Shown: one piece after another, positions 15,956 through 23,146 of the stretch
Numbering within the stretch: position 1 is the stretch's first letter
Layout of the letters: each line of letters begins with the position of its first letter
DNA from: Gammaproteobacteria bacterium
Lineage (GTDB): Bacteria > Pseudomonadota > Gammaproteobacteria > Nevskiales > Nevskiaceae
Reading direction: 5' to 3'
Assembly: GCA_028871525.1 (NCBI GenBank)
Contig: JAGWMX010000013.1
Span: forward strand, 1 to 42,168
Length of the DNA: 42,168 bases
The notes under the pieces: model-generated
The model's database searches: none
Seen by the model: only the letters and a program-made list of their open reading frames with translations
What the model was told of the DNA's origin: nothing
Translations under genes and position numbers: made by a program

Positions 15956-16594
15956 TTATTGGGGAACCGGATCAGAAGTCGCACTTTCCGCCGGATTCTT
16001 GCCGCCGTCAACAAGTACGGCGGGTAATTTTCCAGGATCCCGCAGATCCAAAGCCAGGGCGGCGGCAAGGTCACGCATCGCCAGTTGTGCCGCCGCCGCC
16101 AGGGCAGCGTCGGCGCCGCCGATCAGCGCGCCGCGATGTCTGCCATAGGCGGCGATCGGCCAGTTCGTCAGTTCGCGGCCATCGGCGGCCAGCAGGTGGA
16201 CGCGGTATTTGATCCAGACTTCGTAGAAACCGGTTTTGCTTTGTTCGGGAGTGGAAAACTGGAAGTCCTCGATCGCCGGCCGGAACACGATGCGCGCGCC
16301 GTCGTCGGACTGGGCGCGGGGCGCCGTCAGCGTCAGCACATGCTGAAACTTCGCCGTCAGCACCTGGTGGAATACCGCCGTTGACGCCGGTCCCAAGGCG
16401 ACGAAATTCCAATCGCCGTGGTCTTCGAGTTTCTCGTGGTGAGTATAGGCCTGGAATGCGAGGTCGATGTACAGGCCGACAGTCAACGGCTCAGGCTGCA
16501 GCAGCGGCTGCGGGAACTGCGCCGACGCCACGATCCGATGCGCACAGCCCGCCAGGGTGCCCAGCAGCACCAGTCCGGCATACAGCGCCGGCAT
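15956..16594 (-). CDS. Hypothetical lipoprotein of the envelope cluster
   Basis: A 212-residue lipoprotein of unrecognised family. The signal MPALYAGLVLLGTLAGC gives lipid-anchored Cys17. After it come beta-rich stretches (LTVGLYIDLAFQAYTHHEK and WNFVALGPASTAVFHQVLTAKF), then IVFRPAIEDFQFSTPEQSK and YEVWIKYRVHLLAADGREL. The final helix is Ala-rich (AALAAAAQLAMRDLAAALAL). The pattern looks like lipoproteins that build a beta-sandwich on the inner leaflet of the outer membrane, but I cannot name a family. The ATG at 16594 is preferred; a longer open frame upstream overlaps the VWA gene and lacks lipoprotein features. It lies 44 bases after the VWA gene, so it is probably co-transcribed. Confidence 0.7.
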   Translation of the reverse strand: MPALYAGLVLLGTLAGCAHRIVASAQFPQPLLQPEPLTVGLYIDLAFQAYTHHEKLEDHGDWNFVALGPASTAVFHQVLTAKFQHVLTLTAPRAQSDDGARIVFRPAIEDFQFSTPEQSKTGFYEVWIKYRVHLLAADGRELTNWPIAAYGRHRGALIGGADAALAAAAQLAMRDLAAALALDLRDPGKLPAVLVDGGKNPAESATSDPVPQ

Positions 16595-16638
16595 CGGTTT
16601 GGAGACGATACCGATATCGCCCACACTTGCCGGGCGCG

Positions 16639-17634
16639 TCAATGCGACTCCCGCAGGGCGACGAAGGCGCCGCCGTTTTCCTCGCACAACAGGCTCATCA
16701 GCGCGGCGAAACGCACGCCGGTGATCGAGACGCCGGCGTCGACGTACTGGGTCGGAAAGCCGATGGCGTTGATGCGCACCAGAGGGTTGCCCTGCGCATC
16801 CTTCGGATTCAGGCGGGCAACGGTCTGCAGCACCTGTGCGATCGACGGACCGGTGAACTCGTCGCCGAACACGTAGATGCTGATCTTCTTGCCGCGCGCG
16901 GCAAAGTCGCGGACCGCCGCCTCGATCCCCGGCGCGGGGTTGGATTCGGAAAACGGCTGCCAGGTGCGCAGCACGTCGAGCACCAGCTTGCGCTGGCCCG
17001 GAGTGTCCGGGATCCATTTTCCGCGGTACGAGGAGAACATGTAATCGCCCATGTCGCTCATCACCTGCAGGCCCCTGACCTTGGGATAGATGTTCAACAC
17101 CTTGTGCATCGTTTCATTCATCGTTCTCCAGGCGAACTGCTGCATGCTGCCGGAGGTGTCGATGACGAAGATGATGTACTCACTGTCGATCGGGATGCCG
17201 CCGATCGGTGCGTCGGCCCGGTGTACGGCATTCGAGCGGTAAAGCCGCCGCATTTCCTCGGTCAACGACTCCCTGGCGGAGGCCAGTTGCGACTCCAGGG
17301 TCGTGGCCACCGTGTTCTGCTGCCGGGTCTCCACGGTCTTGTTCTGCAGCTTGTCGGCGCTGACGCGCAGGGCCGTCCGTTCGGCCTGCGCGGCGGCGAG
17401 CTGCGCGCGGCTTGCGGCCAACTCAGCTTCCAGCGCCTTGGCCTGGTCTGCCGTCTGCTCCGCCAACTGCTGCAACTGCTCGGCGCGCGCACGCAACTGC
17501 ACCGCGCTGCGCACTACGATCGTGGGTTCGGCCGTCTTGGTCAGCACCAGCAGCAGCATGACGGCGCCGAAGCCGGCGGTGATCGTGTCCAGCAGCGACA
17601 TGCTGAAAATCTCGGGTTCGGCGCGCCGCTTCAT
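16639..17634 (-). CDS. Membrane-anchored VWA protein with TolR/ExbD-like transmembrane helix (A)
   Basis: A 331-residue inner-membrane protein with a periplasmic head. The single N-terminal helix is SMSLLDTITAGFGAVMLLLVL with Asp16 at its cytoplasmic end, the position of the proton-relay Asp in TolR/ExbD (LLDVLLVLL-like) and MotB. A coiled coil of about 85 residues (45-130) rich in Ala/Gln/Glu follows, then a VWA domain (about 150-325). The VWA domain has a complete metal-ion-dependent adhesion site start, DTSGS (Asp159, Ser161, Ser163), plus FGDEFTG as the likely late Asp. It overlaps the next upstream VWA gene by 4 bases (ATGA), and the two share the LDT-GFGAV helix motif, so they probably form a heteromer. 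The proton-channel partner is encoded at 19933. What the VWA head grips is unknown. Confidence 0.85.
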   Translation of the reverse strand: MKRRAEPEIFSMSLLDTITAGFGAVMLLLVLTKTAEPTIVVRSAVQLRARAEQLQQLAEQTADQAKALEAELAASRAQLAAAQAERTALRVSADKLQNKTVETRQQNTVATTLESQLASARESLTEEMRRLYRSNAVHRADAPIGGIPIDSEYIIFVIDTSGSMQQFAWRTMNETMHKVLNIYPKVRGLQVMSDMGDYMFSSYRGKWIPDTPGQRKLVLDVLRTWQPFSESNPAPGIEAAVRDFAARGKKISIYVFGDEFTGPSIAQVLQTVARLNPKDAQGNPLVRINAIGFPTQYVDAGVSITGVRFAALMSLLCEENGGAFVALRESH

Positions 17635-18722
17635 GGCCAGTCTCTGGCGGGATCGAGATAGCTGCCGTCGGTCAGCCGCGCGAGCTGCCAGAACGCGCTG
17701 GGGGCTTTCGGATCGCCCTCGATCGGCAGCAGGATCGTGTTCACCGGCACTCCGGACGGCAGCCGTTTGAACGCTTCGGTGAAATACTTCAGGCGCTGGC
17801 GGCCGGAGACGTTGCCGCCGCGGATCTGCGCGCCCTGCGTCGGCAGACCGTCGGTGATCAGGTAGATGTTGTCAGGTGCCGGTTGCAGCGTCGCCGCCAC
17901 CGAGAAGGCGCGGTAAAGACTGGTGCCCTTGGCGGGAACGATTTTGCGCAGGGCGTCCATGGCTGCGGACAGGCGCTTGCCGTCGCCGGTATCCAGCCAC
18001 TGACCGGCGGTGCCGGATAGCACCGGAACCGCCTCGTCGTTGAACACGTAGAGCTGGAAGCGACTGGCCGCCGGCACGTGGGCGGTGAGCCAGTCGACGA
18101 TCGCCAGCGTCTGCTGCCACTTCGGCGCGTTGCGCTTGACCGTGTCGTCCATGACGCTGCGGCGAATCGCGTCGATGATGCTGTAGCCGAGCATGCTGGC
18201 CGAAGCGTCCACCAGGATCAGCACGCGCTGCCCGCCGACCTTGAGTCCGGTCAGGTATTGCCGGTCGCCTTCGCCGGCGATAGTGCGCGTGGCATTGGCG
18301 GAGGCGTCCGCCGCCTGGGCGCGCAGGCGTTGCAGCCGGGCCTCCAGCGCTTTCAGCTCGGTTTCGAGCTGCTGCACCTTGACGTCCCCGGCGGCGGCGG
18401 TCTGCAACTGTTCCGGCAACGCCGATTGCGCCTGTTCGACCTGCTGTCGCAAGCGCTGGGCTTCGTTGCGGGCGGTCCGTTCGGCGTTCTCGGTTTCGGT
18501 CAGTGCCGCTTGCAGATCGAGCAACTTCTGTTTGCCGTCAAGAACCTGGTTCTCGATCGCCTCGGTGCGGGCGATCAGGTTCCGGTTGAGGTGCTCGCGG
18601 CGCTCGACGATGCCGTGGTTGATGATCAGGTACACCAGGAGCACCGCGCCGAAGCCGCTGAACATGGTGTCCAGGTAGGACAGGCCCAACGGCGCCGCGA
18701 CCTCCCTGCGCGCGCGTTTCAT
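17631..18722 (-). CDS. Membrane-anchored VWA protein with TolR/ExbD-like transmembrane helix (B)
   Basis: A 363-residue paralogue of the downstream VWA protein. The N-terminal helix is LSYLDTMFSGFGAVLLVYLI with Asp18 in the TolR/ExbD-like position. A predicted coiled coil spans about 40-140 (heptad-like Leu/Ala/Gln, for example QQLETELKALEARLQRLRAQ). The VWA domain (about 160-360) starts with VLILVDASAS, so the metal site is DxSxS (Asp172, Ser174, Ser176), and has GTSLYRAF (the conserved Thr region) and IYLITDGLPTQG (the late Asp). Binding residues therefore appear intact, though Ala replaces Gly in the loop. It overlaps neighbours by 4 bases on both sides, so translation is coupled. The fold pair VWA-A/VWA-B in one membrane complex with an ExbB-like channel is inference from order and sequence. 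Confidence 0.85.
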   Translation of the reverse strand: MKRARREVAAPLGLSYLDTMFSGFGAVLLVYLIINHGIVERREHLNRNLIARTEAIENQVLDGKQKLLDLQAALTETENAERTARNEAQRLRQQVEQAQSALPEQLQTAAAGDVKVQQLETELKALEARLQRLRAQAADASANATRTIAGEGDRQYLTGLKVGGQRVLILVDASASMLGYSIIDAIRRSVMDDTVKRNAPKWQQTLAIVDWLTAHVPAASRFQLYVFNDEAVPVLSGTAGQWLDTGDGKRLSAAMDALRKIVPAKGTSLYRAFSVAATLQPAPDNIYLITDGLPTQGAQIRGGNVSGRQRLKYFTEAFKRLPSGVPVNTILLPIEGDPKAPSAFWQLARLTDGSYLDPARDWP

Positions 18723-19924
18723 GGGGCGTTAATGGACATCATCCGCAGCTCCTGCCCCCCGATTTCGATCCGGTCGCCGCGCGCCAGCGCACGCGGGGCC
18801 TCGATCGGCGCGCCGTTGACGCGCACGTCCGCTCCGGCCTCGCATTCCAGCCACAATCGCCCGTCGCGCAGGCGGATGCGGGCGGCCGTGGCCGGTGCCG
18901 CTCGCTGCGCCGCTGCCGCCGTCCGGCCGGGCAGGCGGGTGACGTAGGCCAACGCCTCGCCGTCGCTGCGGATGCGGTCGGCGTTCACCAGCGCGCCGCG
19001 GGTGACGGCCAGTGGGTCGAGCCGGGTACATGCCACGCCACATTCGCGCTCGATGCGTTCGATCAGCCCCGGAAGCGCGGCGATGCGATGGCTGACCAGA
19101 AGGCTGACGTTGGCCCGGTCCGCACCGCCGACGGCGCCGGCGATACCGGCGACGATCTGGCGGTAAGCCTCGGCGACGGCCTCGCTCAGCACCTCGCGCG
19201 GCAGGCTCGCGCGGTGGCTGCGGCCGCCGGCGGGCATCTCCAGCGTCGAGCGGGGAGCATCCGACAATGCCGTGAGCCAGCCCGGCAGACGGTCGTACAA
19301 CGCCTGTTCGACGTGTGCGCCGTGCAGCGGATCAAAGCGGACCTGGCGCACGAAAGCGTCGGCGATGGCGGCGACGAAGGCGTCGTGCAGCGCGGCCAGA
19401 CCGGGTTTGGCGATTTCATCCGCGCGGCCACGCGCGACCCGCGCGCCGCCTGCGAGGCGGGTCAGCACGAAACGGTGCAGTTGCGCGTCCAGGTGCAGAC
19501 ACAGTGGGTGAGTTACGACCGTGCTGGCGGCTGCCACGGCGGCGTCCACCAGGCCGATCGGATGCAGGCCTGTGGCGCGCACGATGCCCAGCAGCAGCCC
19601 GAGCTGGGTGTTGTCGTAGGCGCCGGGAACCGCGAGCAGCACCGGCGCATCACCAGCGGCCCCGCGCAAAGACTGTAGGTGGGCGTAGGCCAGATCGGCG
19701 CTTGAGCGCGCGCCGCCGTCGATCGACGGGTCCAGCGGTTGCTGGTCGAGTTGATACCAGAAGCGGTTGTGGGTGCGGCGCGGGTTGAGCCGCGCCCGCG
19801 CCCGCGCGGGGCTGCCGACCCAAAGTTCGCGACCTTCGGCCACCGCGTAGCCGGGGCTCTCCAGCTTCAGGCCGCCGCCGTCGGCGACGATCAGGCCCGC
19901 GTCGTTGAACTCGATGACGACCAT
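18719..19924 (-). CDS. Degenerate Hsp70/actin-like protein with C-terminal FHA-like fold
   Basis: A 401-residue cytoplasmic protein. The first about 330 residues follow the Hsp70-type ATPase layout: VVIEFNDAGLIVA as strand 1, then VLLAVPGAYDNTQLGLLLGI in the place of the Hsp70 VPAYFNDSQR segment, and ATGLHPIGLVDAAVAAAS in the place of the NEPTAAAL helix. The GTT/GTN phosphate loop is missing, so ATP hydrolysis is doubtful. The last 60 residues (IRLRDGRLWLECEAGADVRV, VNGAPI, RALARGDRIEIGGQELRMM) resemble the C-terminal half of an FHA fold, without a clear phosphothreonine-binding Arg/Ser pair. I know of no named family with this combination. It sits between the proton channel (8 bases upstream) and the VWA pair (4-base overlap), suggesting a cytoplasmic regulator of that complex. 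Confidence 0.6.
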   Translation of the reverse strand: MVVIEFNDAGLIVADGGGLKLESPGYAVAEGRELWVGSPARARARLNPRRTHNRFWYQLDQQPLDPSIDGGARSSADLAYAHLQSLRGAAGDAPVLLAVPGAYDNTQLGLLLGIVRATGLHPIGLVDAAVAAASTVVTHPLCLHLDAQLHRFVLTRLAGGARVARGRADEIAKPGLAALHDAFVAAIADAFVRQVRFDPLHGAHVEQALYDRLPGWLTALSDAPRSTLEMPAGGRSHRASLPREVLSEAVAEAYRQIVAGIAGAVGGADRANVSLLVSHRIAALPGLIERIERECGVACTRLDPLAVTRGALVNADRIRSDGEALAYVTRLPGRTAAAAQRAAPATAARIRLRDGRLWLECEAGADVRVNGAPIEAPRALARGDRIEIGGQELRMMSINAP

Positions 19925-19932
19925 CGCATGCC

Positions 19933-20730
19933 CTAGCGGCTTTGCAAGTGCTGGATCAATTTCCGATCGCTGTGCGAGCGGGCGTCGATCACCAGACGTT
20001 CCTGCGCCTGCTGCAAGCCGTACAGCAGAAACATCAGCACCATGGAGAGCAACAAGGCGATCAATGTCGAGTTGAACGCCAGGCCGAGCTGCTCGATCAC
20101 GCCGGAAATATCGCCCCGGACCGCTTTGTTGGCCTGCGTCATGGCCCCGCCGATGCCGCGTACGGTGCCGATGAACCCGATCGCCGGGATCGCCCAGGCG
20201 ATGTAACGCACGATCGCCAGCTCGGTGTCGAGATACTCACTATGCATGTCGCAGACCTGGCCGACCTCCGCCGAAGCGTCCGGGATATTGTGTGTCATGC
20301 GGAAACGGTTGAGCGCCGCCAGCAGCGCGCGCGGCAGCAGCAACTCGCGCTCCGGCTCCGGCAGCGCCTCGATGCCGCGCGCGTACTCGCGCGTGTCCTC
20401 GGGCAGGATGCTCTGGCCCTCGGCCAGCGGAATCAGGTCGAGCTCGAGCAGCCGGCGTTCGCCCCGGATGTTCCAGAACTTGTAACCGATGATCGCCATG
20501 CTCCACAGGAACAGGATGATCTCGCTCTCCTGCTCGTAGTCCTTGATCAGCACCCAGAACGAACGCTCCGGCACGTAGTTCGGATTGGCGGTCAGGCGGG
20601 CGGCCTGCTCGGCGAGCACCGCGCGGGCTTTCGGGTGCACCGTCACCGCGTAAACCGCTTGCACCAGGATCGCGGCGACGATCAGGGCGGACAACTGGTA
20701 GATGAACTCGGCCGAAAACTGGCGGCGCAT
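19933..20730 (-). CDS. MotA/TolQ/ExbB-family proton channel protein
   Basis: A 265-residue inner-membrane protein. Hydrophobic helices are seen at about 10-30, 70-86, 174-200 and 216-240. The third has IGFIGTVRGIGGAM, matching the GLLGTVxGM signature of TolQ/ExbB; the fourth is LAFNSTLIALLLSMVLMFLL, with the small/polar pattern of the proton path. The large loop between helices 2 and 3 (about 87-172) would be cytoplasmic. Members assemble as pentamers round a dimer of TolR/ExbD/MotB subunits and convert proton flow into movement. No ExbD or TolR gene is adjacent; the two VWA proteins with TolR-like helices are the likely partners. It follows the small secreted protein gene with stop and start sharing one base (TGATG). 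Confidence 0.88.
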   Translation of the reverse strand: MRRQFSAEFIYQLSALIVAAILVQAVYAVTVHPKARAVLAEQAARLTANPNYVPERSFWVLIKDYEQESEIILFLWSMAIIGYKFWNIRGERRLLELDLIPLAEGQSILPEDTREYARGIEALPEPERELLLPRALLAALNRFRMTHNIPDASAEVGQVCDMHSEYLDTELAIVRYIAWAIPAIGFIGTVRGIGGAMTQANKAVRGDISGVIEQLGLAFNSTLIALLLSMVLMFLLYGLQQAQERLVIDARSHSDRKLIQHLQSR

Positions 20731-20951
20731 CAGATGTCCGCCGGAAAATCGACTTCGGTGTCGGGCGAGATTTTCGACGCCGGAACGAAGGGCTTGTAAG
20801 CCGGGGCCGTTTTCGGCGCCGGCTTGGATGGCGCCGGATTGGATGGCGGTGGCTGCGCCGGCGGCGATTTCGCTGGCGACGGGGAGGTCGGCTGCGCCGC
20901 CGCCATCACGGCGGTGACGCCCAGTGCGGCAATCAGAAGGGCTAGGCGCAT
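20730..20951 (-). CDS. Small secreted proline-rich protein, 73 residues
   Basis: A very short protein with a signal peptide (MRLALLIAALGVTAVMAAA) and a Pro/Ser/Lys-rich linker of about 30 residues (SPSPAKSPPAQPPPSNPAPS). It ends in a compact acidic tail, FVPASKISPDTEVDFPADI. A good ribosome-binding site (AGGAG) precedes the ATG at 20951. The linker would span periplasmic distance in extended form, and the tail looks like a conserved docking peptide. The stop shares a base with the start of the proton channel gene, so the two are made together. I do not know a named family; a role as periplasmic ligand or plug of the channel/VWA complex is a guess from position. Confidence 0.7.
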   Translation of the reverse strand: MRLALLIAALGVTAVMAAAQPTSPSPAKSPPAQPPPSNPAPSKPAPKTAPAYKPFVPASKISPDTEVDFPADI

Positions 20952-21067
20952 GGTCTGCTGCTCCTGGGTTGAAGTGTCCGGACCGTAAGAGTATCCGCTT
21001 TACGCAGCCGCCGACGCACCCGGCGGCAGTCGGCTGCGTCTGATCGAAACCGCTGCCGGGACATGGC

Positions 21068-23146
21068 TCACTGCGCGTAGCGCGCGATGCGAAAGCCGAG
21101 ATCCGGTCTGGGGCCGTTGCCGGAATCGCGGGCGCTCAGGCGCAGCGCGGTGATGCTGCTGTCCATCCAGCTGGAGCCGCGGATGACGTGATCGCTGCCG
21201 GTAGTCGGCCCGAGCGGATCCGTGCGTTCCGGTGCGCCGATCAGCGGCAGCGCCTCGTAGGCATCGTTGACCCATTCGGCGACGTTGCCGCCGAGATCGT
21301 AGAGCCCGAGCGCATTGGCAGCGAAGCTCGCCACCGGCGCGGTGGCTGGATAGCCGTCGTCGTAGTCGTCCAAGTGCCGGGCGACCAGCGCGGCCGCCTC
21401 CTTGCCGGCGTAGTTGCCGGCACGCCCGCGCGGCGGCATCTGCTGGCCCCACGGATACCGCAGCGGCCGCGGTTCACCGGCGAAGCGCGCGGCCCAGGCC
21501 CACTCGGCTTCGGTCGGCAGCCGGTAGCCGGTGGCGACCGGTGCGATCAGCTCCAGGTGACCGCCGTTGTCGCGGTAGGCCGGCGGCAGGTGGTCGCGCG
21601 CACTGAGCCAGTTGCAATAGCGCGCGGCCTGCTCCCAGCTCACGCGCACCACCGGCTGATCCTCATTGTCCAATGTCTGGCGGCCGACGATGCCAGAGGT
21701 ATGCTGCGGGTCGAACTGGCGGAACTGGGCGTTGGTGACTTCGGTGGCGCCCAAGTAGTACGGGCGCGTGAGCACCACCGGCCGCAGCACCTCGTTGGCG
21801 CGCCGGCCCTGGCTGCCGCGCGGCGAACCCATCGTGAACCGGCCCGGTTGGATCAGCCGCAGTTTCTGGCCCGCGGCGGTGGTGAGAACGGCTGGCAATG
21901 CGGCCAGTCGCGCCTCGGCCGGCGTGTGCAGCACCACGTGCAGACGCTGCTCGAAGCCGGGACGCGGGGTGAGGGTGGTGGTAAACGGCTCGTAGCCGGG
22001 TTTGCGCAGTTCGAGCTTGTGCGTCACCGCGGTCAGCTCGATCCGGCCGCTGGGCCGTGGCTGCTGCTGGCCGTCCACGTACAGCGTGGCGTCTGCCGGC
22101 TCGACGCTGAGTTCGACCACGCCCAGGATCGGCGTCAGATCGACGGTCAGGTCACGGCGTTGCTGCGGGGTGACTTCGAGGTTACGGTCCGCCGCCGCGT
22201 AGCCGGCCTTGGAGACTTGCACATGGTGCGGCTTGCCCGGACTCAAGGCCAGCTCCAGCGGCGTCTGGCCGCGGTAGTCGCCGTCGACGGCGACGCTGGC
22301 GCCGGCCGGCGTGCTGACGAGTTTCACCGTGCCATCGGCTCGCGCCAGCATCACTTCCGGCACGCTCAGCGGTGTATCCGCGGCCACCGTGACCGTCTGT
22401 TGCCAGGTCTTGTAGCCCGGCAGGCGCAGGCTGGCCCGGTGCGCTCCGGCGCCGAGTTCCACGCTCAGCGGCGTGCGTCCGAGGACGTCGCCGTCCACTG
22501 ACAGTTCCGCCTGCGCGGGCTTTGAGCGGAAACTCACCGGCGCCCATCCCGGCACCAGTTTCGCCTGCAGCGCCTGCCGTTTGCCGGCGCCTTCGATCGT
22601 GACCTGCGTTTCGTAAACCACGTAGCGCGGTGCACGCAGCGTGAGGCGGTGCGCGCCCGGCGCGAGCCTCAGATCCTGCAGCGGCGTGCGCCCCAAGATC
22701 TTGCCGTCGACGCTCAACGTCGCCGGCGGCTGGCTGCGCACCGACAGCAGCCCGGGCAGCTTTTCCAGCCGGAAATGGAAACTCTGGTCGGACGGCGAAC
22801 CGATCGTCAGCGAGGTTCGCAGAGCCTGATACCCCTGTTTGGCGGCGATCAGGGTGTAGCGTCCGGGACGAATCAGCCAGCGATCGCCGAGGGCGACGTC
22901 GACGCCGCCTTTGATCTCGATCCGCTCCGGTTTGGGGTCGATGTCGATGCGAACCGAGCGCGCGGTCGACAAAAACCACAGCGCGGCCAACACCACGGCG
23001 GCCAGCGCCGCGGCGCCAGGCGCCCACCGGGGGATGCGCGGCGGCCGCCGCCGCCGAGCTGGCGGCGCCGGCACCGCCGGCCGGTACGCGACCGGCTCGA
23101 TCAGCGGCGCCCGGTACAGGTCAGGTTGATCGGGCGATGGCTTCAA
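21068..23146 (-). CDS. PEGA-repeat membrane protein with cysteine-less SUMF1/FGE-like domain
   Basis: About 692 residues. A short cytoplasmic Pro/Arg-rich segment precedes one transmembrane helix (APGAAALAAVVLAALWFLS). About five PEGA-type beta repeats follow (roughly 65-430), recognisable by SVDG-x-x-GRTPL and PG-x-H-x-L-x-L-x-x-PGY. A C-terminal formylglycine-generating-enzyme-like (SUMF1) domain (about 440-690) has FTMGSPRGSQGRRANE, ATEVTNAQF, RLPTEAEWAWAAR, LYDLGGNVAEWV and VIRGSSW. The Cys pair needed for formylglycine formation is absent; only one Cys (RYCNWL) remains, so a binding or scaffolding role is more likely than catalysis. The start is probably TTG at 23146, overlapping the upstream stop as TTGA; another TTG at 23161 is possible. 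PEGA domains are thought to contact the cell wall or envelope polymers. Confidence 0.85.
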   Translation of the reverse strand: MKPSPDQPDLYRAPLIEPVAYRPAVPAPPARRRRPPRIPRWAPGAAALAAVVLAALWFLSTARSVRIDIDPKPERIEIKGGVDVALGDRWLIRPGRYTLIAAKQGYQALRTSLTIGSPSDQSFHFRLEKLPGLLSVRSQPPATLSVDGKILGRTPLQDLRLAPGAHRLTLRAPRYVVYETQVTIEGAGKRQALQAKLVPGWAPVSFRSKPAQAELSVDGDVLGRTPLSVELGAGAHRASLRLPGYKTWQQTVTVAADTPLSVPEVMLARADGTVKLVSTPAGASVAVDGDYRGQTPLELALSPGKPHHVQVSKAGYAAADRNLEVTPQQRRDLTVDLTPILGVVELSVEPADATLYVDGQQQPRPSGRIELTAVTHKLELRKPGYEPFTTTLTPRPGFEQRLHVVLHTPAEARLAALPAVLTTAAGQKLRLIQPGRFTMGSPRGSQGRRANEVLRPVVLTRPYYLGATEVTNAQFRQFDPQHTSGIVGRQTLDNEDQPVVRVSWEQAARYCNWLSARDHLPPAYRDNGGHLELIAPVATGYRLPTEAEWAWAARFAGEPRPLRYPWGQQMPPRGRAGNYAGKEAAALVARHLDDYDDGYPATAPVASFAANALGLYDLGGNVAEWVNDAYEALPLIGAPERTDPLGPTTGSDHVIRGSSWMDSSITALRLSARDSGNGPRPDLGFRIARYAQ

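Noticed and set aside
21068-23146. Active sulfatase-modifying factor
   Set aside because: The needed cysteines are absent and no sulfatase gene is in the window.
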